Below the pieces are notes generated by a model. It made no database searches and was not told where the DNA came from. It was given only the letters and a program-made list of their open reading frames with translations. Both the position numbers and the translations under genes were made by a program. Below, one piece after another: positions 9,206 to 17,093 of a stretch of DNA of 64,000 bases (its first letter is position 1; each line of letters starts with the position of its first letter). Source of the DNA: Alphaproteobacteria bacterium (lineage in GTDB: Bacteria; Pseudomonadota; Alphaproteobacteria; TMED109); contig JAGWAT010000006.1 in NCBI GenBank assembly GCA_021296265.1, positions 1,840-65,839 of the forward strand, read 5' to 3'.

Positions 9206-9281
9206 GCCGACGTAGCTCAGACGGTAGAGCAACGCATTCGTAATGCGTGGGTCGGGGGTTCAAGTCCCTCCGTCGGCACCA
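9206..9281 (+). tRNA. tRNA-Thr (anticodon CGT), CCA encoded
   Basis: 76 bases fold as a cloverleaf. The acceptor stem GCCGACG pairs with CGTCGGC, the D-arm is GCTC..GAGC, the anticodon stem/loop GCATTCGTAATGC carries CGT, and the T-arm has GGTTCAAGTCC. The 3' ACCA is encoded. It borders a gene-poor segment with two toxin-antitoxin pairs. Confidence 0.96.
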
Positions 9282-9784
9282 CGTGCCATTATCAGAAGTT
9301 GCCGAACATTCCCGCAAACACAACGTAAGCCGCGTAAAAGCATATAGTTATCGCATCCTCCAATTCTTTACGGTCCTCACCGACTCCCGTGAAGTCTTGT
9401 TTCGTGCGTGGGAAAAACGGTAGAAAAGTCGATGGCGCCGGCGCCAAAGTCGATCGAACTCGACCTTGGAATGTAGCGACGCGCTCCGGTCCTGAACTGT
9501 GGGGGACCGGCATCACTTTGGAAGTGACATCAAGAAGCCTCGTCCTCCAATCGTGCGGCATCGACATGGGGGCCACATTGGGGGGGCAGCCCCATGTCAG
9601 TTCCCAAGGAGCTTATGTACGCGAAACCCTTTCCATACGATAGCTGCAGCATTCCCCTATAGAGGCGTCCCAGGTGAGCGCCTTTCGGTCCGTTTCGTTG
9701 GGTCGGGCATTGCCGAGGGAAGCAGCACACAACCGACCAGTTGGACATCCTTGATATATGCGAACACCGTATTAGAAATTTGCC
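9282..9784. other. Intergenic accessory stretch next to tRNA-Thr
   Basis: 503 bases without a gene I can support. It is visibly less GC-rich than the core genes in places. A perfect inverted repeat is inside it (9563-9598). The right end must carry the promoter of the toxin-antitoxin pair; TTGATATATGCG and a TATTAG-like element lie just before the toxin ATG. No integrase and no repeat of the tRNA 3' end was found by eye. Confidence 0.5.
9563..9598. repeat. Perfect 9-bp inverted repeat (hairpin)
   Basis: GACATGGGG at 9563-9571 is the exact reverse complement of CCCCATGTC at 9590-9598, with an 18-base G-rich loop. No T-run follows, so a simple terminator is unlikely. It lies between tRNA-Thr and higBA with no gene attached. 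Confidence 0.6.
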
Positions 9785-10063
9785 ATGGCGATACGGTCGT
9801 TCGCGGACAAAGATACGGAGACCGTTTGGCCTGACCGGCGCGAGCGCCGTTTCCGAGGTGCCCTGGCCCGAGCCAAACGCAGGCCCAATGTTCTCAACGC
9901 GGTTGCCACACTGGACGACCTGCGACACAACCCCGGGGCAAGACTCCACAGGCTCGGAGCTGATCGTGAGGGCCAGTGGGCCATTGCCATCAACGAGCAA
10001 TACCGCGTCGTGTTCGACTGGAACGACGGCCCCGCCAACGTAGAGATAACGGACTATCGCTGA
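9785..10063 (+). CDS. higB: HigB/RelE-type toxin
   Basis: 92 residues of the short HigB (RelE superfamily) mRNA interferase type. The start IRSFADKDTETVW and the later ATLDDLRHNPGARLHRL, GQWAIAINEQYRVVF and NVEITDYR follow the family pattern, including the terminal Tyr. Toxins of this family cut mRNA on the ribosome. The stop overlaps the antitoxin start (TGATG), with toxin first, as is usual for higBA. No clear ribosome site precedes the ATG, so translation may be weak or nearly leaderless. Confidence 0.92.
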   Translation: MAIRSFADKDTETVWPDRRERRFRGALARAKRRPNVLNAVATLDDLRHNPGARLHRLGADREGQWAIAINEQYRVVFDWNDGPANVEITDYR

Positions 10064-10356
10064 TGATCGGACCCATTCACCCGGGCGTAACCCTCCATGA
10101 GGACTTCATGGAGCCGTACGAACTCAGCACCAACAGATTGTCGAAGGCGCTCGGCATTCCACAGAGCCGGATAAGCGACATCGTGCGCGGCCGGCGCGGC
10201 ATCACGGCGGCCACCGCGCTCAGACTCGAGCGGGCCTTCGGCATATCCGGATCGTTCTGGCTCAATCTCCAGTCCCATTACGAGTTAGAGGTTGCCGAGC
10301 GGGACAAAGGATCCGCCATCAGGAAGAGCGTGAAGCGGCTAGCTAGAGCCGCTTGA
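10063..10356 (+). CDS. higA: HigA-type antitoxin (XRE helix-turn-helix)
   Basis: 97 residues. It opens with IGPIHPGVTLHEDFMEPYEL and carries an XRE helix-turn-helix (NRLSKALGIPQSRISDIVRG, then GITAATALRLERAFG) followed by FWLNLQSHYELEVAE, all typical of HigA. It should neutralise the HigB toxin and repress the shared promoter. It is translationally coupled to higB by a one-base overlap of stop and start. The family is very common, so this pair is well supported. Confidence 0.93.
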   Translation: MIGPIHPGVTLHEDFMEPYELSTNRLSKALGIPQSRISDIVRGRRGITAATALRLERAFGISGSFWLNLQSHYELEVAERDKGSAIRKSVKRLARAA

Positions 10357-10448
10357 TCCATTCGAATGGCGATCCTGAGGCAGCCGGGATCGTGCCGCTT
10401 TAGTACTGCAGGCTTGATGTCAGTAGGCCAATGGCCTATATGGTTGGG

Positions 10449-10730
10449 ATGGAGTTCGAGTGGGACGATGCCAAGAACAACGCCTGTTTCGAGCGCCGCG
10501 GCTTTGACTTCGCCTATACCGTCCGCGTGTTCTTCGATCCGCAGCGGATCGTCGTCCAGGACCGCCGACGAGACTATGGCGAGGACCGCTGCCGGCTGCT
10601 CGGCATGATTGACGGGCGCACCTACGTTGTCGTGTACACGGCTCGGAGTTCGGTCGTTCGCATCATTTCAGCTCGCAAGGCCAACCCGAAGGAGGTCGCG
10701 GACTATGAGCACAACGCGCGTCAGGATTGA
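10449..10730 (+). CDS. brnT: BrnT family toxin
   Basis: About 93 residues from the ATG at 10449; ATGs at 10431 and 10440 are also in frame. The sequence MEFEWDDAKNNACFERRGFD, then VFFDP, the RRRDYGEDRCRLLGMIDGRTYVVVYT region and IISARKANPKE match BrnT, a RelE-fold ribonuclease toxin. BrnT usually reads FEWDxxKxxxNxxKHGxxF; here the usual Lys-His is replaced by Glu-Arg. It lies 92 bases after higA, and its end overlaps the XRE antitoxin start by 26 bases. Confidence 0.9.
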   Translation: MEFEWDDAKNNACFERRGFDFAYTVRVFFDPQRIVVQDRRRDYGEDRCRLLGMIDGRTYVVVYTARSSVVRIISARKANPKEVADYEHNARQD

Positions 10731-11040
10731 TCCCAACGATCCGTCCACATTCCCTGAGGGACGGATCAACCGTTCGGTAGTGGACGCGACCACTGAAGCG
10801 GAGATCGCCTTGCAGGAACAGGAAGACGAGGCCGAAGCGTTGCCGGACATGGCACGGTATACGCGCCGGATCCGGCGGCGGCTGGGGCTGAGCCAGATGG
10901 AGATGGCGCGCCGCATCGACGTGTCGCATGAGACGATCCGCAATTGGGAGCAGGGAAAACGCTCCCCGACCGGCGCGGCGCGCGCCCTGTTGCGGATACT
11001 CGACAAGGCCCCGGAGACCGCGCTGCGTGTACTGACGTGA
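10705..11040 (+). CDS. XRE-type antitoxin partner of BrnT
   Basis: 111 residues. The N-terminal half is acidic (ALQEQEDEAEALPDMARY). The C-terminal half is an XRE helix-turn-helix: RRLGLSQMEMARRIDVSHET, IRNWEQGKRSPTGAARALL, then a terminal RILDKAPE. Classical BrnA is a ribbon-helix-helix protein; this one is the helix-turn-helix partner also seen with BrnT. It should bind the toxin and autoregulate. It starts inside brnT, 26 bases before the brnT stop, with AAGGAGGT about 10 bases upstream of the ATG. Confidence 0.85.
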   Translation: MSTTRVRIDPNDPSTFPEGRINRSVVDATTEAEIALQEQEDEAEALPDMARYTRRIRRRLGLSQMEMARRIDVSHETIRNWEQGKRSPTGAARALLRILDKAPETALRVLT

Positions 11041-12143
11041 AATGATGGTGCCATGCTGGCACCCACGAGCCAAAGTGGTCAGTCTCGGCGGTTGCGGGGG
11101 CGCCGTGTCAATGGCGAAACCCGAACGGCACTCGTTCGGCCTTCTGGGACTGTCGACGTGCGTGCAGGGCCGTGAGCATGGCCCGCCGAAAATTCAAACT
11201 GACGTCGTCCATGCGCCGGCCACGAGCCAACGAGCGAAACTTACGGCAAAACGGAAGTGGGAAACATTACGACAAATGAGGTTATTTCATATTATTTAGC
11301 AATCACTTATGCATACACTTCAACGCCCCGTCGGCACCGGCTTGCCATGTGAAACAGCAGGATATCGGTCGCCAATTCACGGGCATCGCACTCCGTCGGT
11401 GCAGGTCCGTCCCGACCCACGCCGGCTTCCCGACGCCGGGCGGCGAATAGCCGGAACCGTACGCGCACGACATCGAAGACTCCGAGGGCGACGGCCCTGT
11501 CACAGATGGCTATCGATCCCGCCGCGGCAAGTGCGACAAGTACTGGGTTGCCCGACCACGACGCCTATCGCGATTCTATCGCCTCAACGCGCACTGTGAT
11601 CACCGAATCAAGATCAGGAATGGCCGCTGCACCCGACATGTCCGGGCGGTCGCACGCTCGTGGCAGCACCGTAGTGCCTGTCAATTCCGAGCTTGATTGG
11701 ACAAGACTGCTGTAGGGTCGACCGGGCGCCACGGCGTGACGCCGTGGGCGAACACGCCGCGGCAATCCTCAAGGATGGCACGATGACTGATGGACCGGCG
11801 TTTCCGCTCGCCGGGCACGACAAGGCGCCATCCCGATGTGGACCGTTGCCGTTCCTGGCCTTACGCGCTCAGCGCTCGCGCCTAGCGACCATCCTGGTCG
11901 AGCGGGCGTTTGGAACCGCATGCGCGAGGCAGCGCGCGTATGCGGCACCTCGGGCATGAGTCAGCTGCATCGGCGACGCCGCTATCGTGACCCACTGGAT
12001 TGTTGATACGAATCAGGTTGCCACCGATTCTTCATCGCAAGTCTGTGACTACTTCCGTCATTCCGAATTGTGATACTACACTCGATAGCAGACGCTGGCC
12101 CTTGTCGTGCTAGGGTGCCAGATCAAAGGGAGGGAGGATTGGT
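11041..12143. other. 1.1-kb stretch without a supportable gene
   Basis: Open frames here are short, change strand and have no recognisable motif. The part around 11230-11310 is clearly AT-richer than the surroundings. A perfect 8-bp inverted repeat with a 3-base loop (CCACGGCG-TGA-CGCCGTGG) lies at 11729-11747. This looks like decayed accessory DNA next to the toxin-antitoxin genes. Confidence 0.5.
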
Positions 12144-12421
12144 ATGCAAGAATTTGAAATCAGGTATGTCGACGTTCAGAGCAATCCTGATACTGGACAC
12201 TCGACAGCCAAGTTCGACGTTCTGGTTTCAGGTTCCACGATGGGGGGGATGGCAGGAGGGCCCCGGGCCTTCTGGCAGTCACCGTCTATCTCCCAACCGG
12301 ATCCGACGACGATCAGGCGCAGCGTGCACTCGCCGGCATCTTGCGGGAAGTTGCCCGCCACCTGGAAACCACTTCCGTCGATGCGGGAGGTCTTGAGGCG
12401 GTGGTGCCGGACGTCGACTAG
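12144..12421 (+). pseudogene. Small unknown gene split by a -1 frame change at a G7 tract
   Basis: A strong ribosome site (AGGGAGGGAGGA, about 12125-12138) precedes an ATG at 12144. The frame reads MQEFEIRYVDVQSNPDTGHS... up to ATG GGG GGG (12240-12248). After the seven Gs at 12242-12248, coding character continues in the -1 frame (LLAVTVYLPTGSDDDQAQR, then ILREVARHLETTS) to a TAG at 12419-12421. Joined, the product would be about 92 residues; without the shift it runs on to 12467 with an unlikely tail. I do not recognise the protein. It may be a one-base deletion, a phase-variable tract, a programmed -1 shift or an assembly error. Confidence 0.55.
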
Positions 12422-12830
12422 CGCAGCGGCCGCCATCTGGAATCCTTTCTTTCTCGGTGTGCGGTGACTGGCCGCGGCACCGCAGTCCTGAAGGAACGTC
12501 CAGCCGGCGCGCCATCATCGCACCGGACGAAGCCGGCAGCCTGCGATTGGCCTGCAACCGGCAGGTCAAGCACGATCAAACGCCTGGATGTTGCCGCCGA
12601 GCCTCTGCTCGTCAGATGAGAAGCGCACGAAACGCTACAAAGCTCAGATCGCGCCGCGGCGGCACTTGCAAACTGACGTAGCCGGCCCGATTGGCAGAAC
12701 GCACGTCCGACGCAGAATCAGGGCGATGGCCCGTCGCCCGCGGTCTTACCTGCCGGACCGGACGGCAGCATGGGCCGAACGAACTTTCAGCAGCCTCGTC
12801 CCGAACCTGGTGGTGGTGTGCCTGCATGCC
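12422..12830. other. Intergenic region without a recognised gene
   Basis: 409 bases between the G7-split gene and the stop of the O-methyltransferase on the other strand. Frames on both strands have no motif. I see no repeat, tRNA or clear terminator. Confidence 0.5.
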
Positions 12831-13520
12831 TCAACACGTGGGTTCATGGGTGTCTTGCCCGAGTTTGCGCGCGATCGTGAGGCCGTCGCCAACGGGCAGC
12901 ATGCACAGTTCGATGCGGGCATCATCCCGGAGCTTGGCGTTGAAGGCGCGAAGCGCCAAGGTGTCATCGGAATTGTCGCGCTCGTCGGCCACCTTTCCGC
13001 TCCAGAGCACGTTGTCCGCCAGGACCAGGCCCCCGGGGCGCAGCAATACGAGACACCGTTCGTAGTACTGGTCGTAGCTTGTCTTGTCTGCATCGATGAA
13101 TGCGAAGTCAAAGGTGCCGCCACGGCCACTGCGGATGAGTCCTTCCAAGGTATCGAGAGCGGGCCCCAGACTGAGCAGTATCTTCGGCCCCACCCCTGCC
13201 TCGGACCAGTAGCGCCGGGCGATCGACGTCCACTCCTCGCTGACATCGCACGCGATGAGCTGACCGTCCTCGGGCAGGGCGAGTGCGACGCTCAGTGCGC
13301 TGTAACCGGTGAACACTCCGATCTCGATCGCGTACCGCGCACCGATGAGACCGGCAAGAAAGCGCATGAGCTGTCCCTGCTCGGGACCAATCTGCATGCC
13401 TGCGTGTTCAAGGGAGGCGGTCTCTGCACGCAAGCGCCGCTGCACGTCGCTTTCCCGGATCGATACCCGGCGCAAGTAAGCTTCGGTGGCGTCGTTCAAA
13501 CGGATGGCGCGGTTCGACAT
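12831..13520 (-). CDS. Class I SAM-dependent O-methyltransferase (CCoAMT-like)
   Basis: 229 residues from the ATG at 13520 (MSNRAIRLND); an in-frame ATG at 13580 adds 20 residues with no similarity. The fold is the caffeoyl-CoA/catechol O-methyltransferase type: LRAETASLEHAGMQIGPEQG, SAM motif EIGVFTGYSALSVALALP, acidic motif FDFAFIDADKTSYDQYY, then LLRPGGLVLADNVLWSG. Such enzymes methylate catechol-like hydroxyls using a divalent metal. Monocistronic, divergent from the SDR cluster. Confidence 0.9.
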   Translation of the reverse strand: MSNRAIRLNDATEAYLRRVSIRESDVQRRLRAETASLEHAGMQIGPEQGQLMRFLAGLIGARYAIEIGVFTGYSALSVALALPEDGQLIACDVSEEWTSIARRYWSEAGVGPKILLSLGPALDTLEGLIRSGRGGTFDFAFIDADKTSYDQYYERCLVLLRPGGLVLADNVLWSGKVADERDNSDDTLALRAFNAKLRDDARIELCMLPVGDGLTIARKLGQDTHEPTC

Positions 13521-13979
13521 GTCATTCGTTCCCGTACACGGGGCGGTGTGAATCTGCCGGGTCCTTCGGGTGCGGGCCACCGACCCGCACGTCCGGCACC
13601 CCTGGCCCGGGAGCGCGGTGCGGGGGCTGCACTGCGAAGATTGCCGGCGGCGAGATCAAAGATGTCGCGGGCACCTCGCGGCGCCAATGGCCGGGAACCT
13701 AGCGCTCCCGGATGCCTGCGCCCGTGGCATGCACGGCAGAACTCGCCACGGCGATCGCTCCGGATCCAGCCCGCCCCAGGAACCGCGACCGGCGAGCGCT
13801 GATCGAACATCCGTATAGTGCTGTCCGCACCGGACGCGGTGAAGCTCTGGGCGGCAGCGCCGATTCCTGCGCCAGTGCGGCAAGCCGACGCCATACGCCC
13901 AGCGGATTGGTGCGAGGGGCGCGTGCGGGGGCAGGACAGGCACCGGGGCCGCGGGGCCGGCTGGGCGGGAGACGGAACA
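13521..13979. other. Divergent intergenic region (O-methyltransferase / SDR cluster)
   Basis: 459 bases that must carry promoters in both directions. No operator, riboswitch or small gene is apparent. Long frames on both strands are explained by high GC. Confidence 0.5.
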
Positions 13980-14810
13980 ATGTACGAGTTGGACGGCAAA
14001 GTGGCGCTGGTAACGGGGGCCGGCGGTGAGCAGGGCATGGGGCGCGCCATTGCCCGGCGTCTGGCGCAGGAAGGCGCAGACGTTGGCATCAACGACATCG
14101 TCGAGCGGCGCGGGGGCTCGTCGGGCTGGGCCGGGCTGCCCGACGTGGCGCGCGAGATTGCAGCCTCGGGTCGGCGGGCGCTGAGCGTCGTCGCCGACGT
14201 GTCAAACGCGCGCGAAGTCGATGCCATGGTCAACCGGGTGCGCGACCATTTTGGCCGGATCGACATTCTGGTGAACAACGCCGGAGCGATCGCCGGACGT
14301 GATCGAGTACCGGTGATCGATCTCGACGAAGCCGAGTGGGATCGCGTGCAAGACGTCAACGCGAAGGGCACTTTTCTCTGCTCCCAAGCGGTCGCGCGCA
14401 TCCTGATCGCACAGGGCGACGGCGGGCGGATCATCAATCTGTCCTCGGTTTCAGGCAAGCGCGGCGTCGCCCGTTTCGCCGCCTACTGTGCGTCCAAGTT
14501 CGCAGTCCGCGGCTTCACCCAGGCACTGGCACAGGAACTCGGGCCGCACATGATCACGGTTAACGCAATTTGCCCGGGATATGTCGAAACCGAGCGGGTT
14601 GCCGAAATCGCCGCCGCGCTGGCTCCCGAAGGCGTCACGACCGAGGCGCATCATGTGGAAATGAGAACACGAGCGGAAACGAACACCCCCTTGGGGCGCG
14701 TGGGCAATGCCGAGGATGTGGCCCGGACCGCTGCGTTTCTGGCATCGGCCGAAGCGGATTTCCTGACCGGTTTGTCGGTCACGGTTGCCGGCGGGGCGGT
14801 GATGGAATGA
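13980..14810 (+). CDS. SDR-family oxidoreductase
   Basis: 276 residues of a classical short-chain dehydrogenase. The NAD(P) motif is TGAGGEQGMGRAIA (TGxxxGxG with an insertion), then NNAG (LVNNAGAIAGRD), catalytic Ser in LSSVSGKRG, and YCASK with Tyr and Lys. The tail LTGLSVTVAGGAVME is usual for the family. The start at 13980 gives MYELDGKVALVTG. The stop overlaps the next SDR start (ATGA), so the two are coupled. They may act in sequence on one hydroxy substrate; the substrate is unknown. Confidence 0.92.
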   Translation: MYELDGKVALVTGAGGEQGMGRAIARRLAQEGADVGINDIVERRGGSSGWAGLPDVAREIAASGRRALSVVADVSNAREVDAMVNRVRDHFGRIDILVNNAGAIAGRDRVPVIDLDEAEWDRVQDVNAKGTFLCSQAVARILIAQGDGGRIINLSSVSGKRGVARFAAYCASKFAVRGFTQALAQELGPHMITVNAICPGYVETERVAEIAAALAPEGVTTEAHHVEMRTRAETNTPLGRVGNAEDVARTAAFLASAEADFLTGLSVTVAGGAVME

Positions 14811-15619
14811 ATTCGGGCACGGCTGAGCGGCGCCTCGACGGCAAGGTGGCGCTGGTAACCGGCGCCGGTGCCCGTGGATCCCTCGTCGGCACGGGGCAGG
14901 CGATCGCGATTCTGTTTGCGCGTCACGGCGCCAAGGTCCTGCTTGCCGACCTGGATCTCGACCGCGCTCGCGCAACCGAACGGCAAATCGCTGAAGAGGA
15001 TGGTGAAGCGTCGGTTTTCGAAGCGGATGTGACTGACGAGCAGGCCTGCTTGGCCCTGACCGAAACTTGCACCGAGCGGTACGGCCGCCTCGACATCTTG
15101 GTCAATAACGTGGGTGCGTTCGGGCCCGGCAAGGTCACGGAAATTGAGAGCGAGGTATGGGCACGCGCCCTTGACGGCAATCTCAAGTCCGCCGCCCTCG
15201 TGTCAAAGTTCGCGGTCCCGCAGATGGCTGCCAGCGGCGGCGGCTCGATCATTCACGTTTCCTCGATCGACGGCTTGCGTGCCGGGGCATCGCACAATGT
15301 TCCCTACTCGGTAGCGAAGGGGGGCCTGATCACGCTGACCAAGGCCATGGCGGTGCATCACGGGCGCGACAACATCCGTGTCAACTGCATCGCGCCCGGA
15401 CACATCCACGCCCCATTCGTGGCGGCCATGACAGAGGAGCAACTGGAGCTGCGGCGCAAGGCCGGGCCGCTCGGCACCGAAGGCAATGCGTGGGATGTCG
15501 CGTGGGCGGCAGTATTCCTGGCGAGCGACGAGGCGCGCTGGATCTCGGGAGTCATCCTGCCCATCGACGCAGGATTGTTGGCGGCAACACCGTTGGCGGT
15601 GATCGAGAACCTGACCTGA
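14807..15619 (+). CDS. SDR-family oxidoreductase (second copy)
   Basis: 270 residues. TGAGARGSLVGTGQAIA carries the nucleotide-binding glycines with an insertion like its upstream neighbour. It then shows VNNVGAFG (in place of NNAG), catalytic Ser in HVSSIDGL, and YSVAKGG with Tyr and Lys. It ends in GVILPIDAG. The ATG overlaps the stop of the first SDR by 4 bases. The two differ clearly in sequence, so this is not a recent duplication. Likely a partner dehydrogenase in the same pathway. Confidence 0.92.
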   Translation: MNSGTAERRLDGKVALVTGAGARGSLVGTGQAIAILFARHGAKVLLADLDLDRARATERQIAEEDGEASVFEADVTDEQACLALTETCTERYGRLDILVNNVGAFGPGKVTEIESEVWARALDGNLKSAALVSKFAVPQMAASGGGSIIHVSSIDGLRAGASHNVPYSVAKGGLITLTKAMAVHHGRDNIRVNCIAPGHIHAPFVAAMTEEQLELRRKAGPLGTEGNAWDVAWAAVFLASDEARWISGVILPIDAGLLAATPLAVIENLT

Positions 15620-16008
15620 CGCCAACCTGCGCTCCCGCGAGTGCTCACACGCTGCCGCGTCTCGGCCGCCGGATGCGCGGTCGCCGCCCCTGCAGAACTC
15701 CCACCCGGGCGACATCTGGATTGGCATCATCGAACGGCCGGGTGCGGAGATGGCGGCATCTACCCAGTGCGGCTCGTCGAGTTGGATCTTCGCCTGGCGG
15801 AATGCGGCTGGACGAGCTCCCTCCTGGTACCGAAGGGATCCTGCCGCACCACCGGGCAGTCGGCCCGGGTATGGTGCTCTGATCGTCATATGGCGAGTCC
15901 TGTTTGCTCAATGCCCGCCGGTCGCCGGCGGGCGCGTTGCCGGAATCGTAGTCCTGGTGCTGCTCCACCGCGCTTGGCCCGATGCGGCGCCCGTCCGGGG
16001 GAAGTCGG
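15620..16008. other. Intergenic region with a strong hairpin
   Basis: 389 bases without a supportable gene. A perfect 9-bp stem with a 3-base loop, GCCCGCCGG-TCG-CCGGCGGGC, lies at 15913-15933. No T-run follows. It could slow transcription between the SDR pair and the next gene. Confidence 0.5.
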
Positions 16009-16926
16009 ATGAACCTGCCTGATCCAGCAACCGTCAACCGCGTGGTATGCGTTGGCGCCGGAACCATCGGCGCCGGCTGGGCCTCCTTGTTCTTGAGCCA
16101 GGGGCTGGCTGTTGTGGCATGCGATCCGGCGGACGGCGCGGAAGACCGCCTACGCACGCTGGTCGCGCGTGCCTGGCCGAGTCTGGATGCGCTGGGACTG
16201 GCTGCGGACGCTGACCCGTCGAAGCTGACGTTCGAGGCTGACCTCGAGGTTGCCTTGGACGGCGCCCAGTTCGTCCAGGAATCTGCACCCGACCATCGGG
16301 ACCTGAAGGTCGAACTGGCCGAACGGATCGATCGATACCTTCCCGACGACGTGGTCATCGCGAGTTCATCCTCGACGTTCTTGCCCAGTGTCCTGGCCAG
16401 CCGCTGCCGTGTGCCGGCGCGGTTCATCGTCGGCCATCCGTTCACGCCGTCCTACTTGATGCCTCTGGTGGAGGTTGTTGGCGGCGACGCAACGGCGGAG
16501 CCCGTGATGGAGTGGGCGATGGCCTTTTATCGCCACGTCGGCAAACGCCCGCTCAGGCTGCGCCGCGAGATCGAGCGCTACGTCTCCAACCGGTTACAGA
16601 GTGTGGTGCGCAAGGAGATCGATTCGCTGGTTGCGGCCGGCATCTGCGACTACCACCAAGCTGACCAGGCGTTGATTTACGGACCGGGACTCCGCTGGGC
16701 GTTCATGGGCCCGATCCTCGGTATGCACTTTACGGGCGGCGAGGGCGGCATCAGGGGCAATATCGCGCATTTCGGTTGGTCGGGCCCGCCGGAACTTGAG
16801 AAGGTGGCGATCGGGGCGGTCGATGAGATGACCGGCAACCGCGATGCGGACACCCTGGAGCGGTGGCGCGACCGGAACTTGATCGCATTGCTAAGGGCCC
16901 TGGAACCCCTCGATCCAAGTGTCTAG
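16009..16926 (+). CDS. 3-hydroxyacyl-CoA dehydrogenase family protein
   Basis: 305 residues. The N-terminal Rossmann domain has VCVGAGTIGAGWASLFLSQG and an acidic residue after the second strand (ACDPADG) pointing to NAD. QESAPDHRDLK, IASSSSTFLPS and the HPFTPSYLMPLVEVVGG segment (catalytic His in GHPF) follow, then the C-terminal domain with NRLQSVVRKEIDSLV. The short two-domain form matches L-carnitine, L-gulonate and hydroxyacyl-CoA dehydrogenases. Start ATG 16009 follows a purine-rich GGGGGAAG. The context suggests small-molecule catabolism, not classical beta-oxidation. Confidence 0.88.
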   Translation: MNLPDPATVNRVVCVGAGTIGAGWASLFLSQGLAVVACDPADGAEDRLRTLVARAWPSLDALGLAADADPSKLTFEADLEVALDGAQFVQESAPDHRDLKVELAERIDRYLPDDVVIASSSSTFLPSVLASRCRVPARFIVGHPFTPSYLMPLVEVVGGDATAEPVMEWAMAFYRHVGKRPLRLRREIERYVSNRLQSVVRKEIDSLVAAGICDYHQADQALIYGPGLRWAFMGPILGMHFTGGEGGIRGNIAHFGWSGPPELEKVAIGAVDEMTGNRDADTLERWRDRNLIALLRALEPLDPSV

Positions 16927-17093
16927 ACGGACACCCGGCGGACACCTAGGCCGGTCTCTGGACCCCCTGTTCGACTGGTCGTCGCTGGTACTGCGACCGG
17001 GCGGGCAATCGCCGAACCGCCTCCCGGTGGCAATTTGCTTTCGCCAGCGGCATTCGGTCTGATACCGGGCCGCACAAGTCGGGGGGGCACACC

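Noticed and set aside
9282-9784. Integrase or attachment site next to tRNA-Thr
   Set aside because: No tyrosine-recombinase motif and no second copy of the tRNA 3' end could be found by eye.
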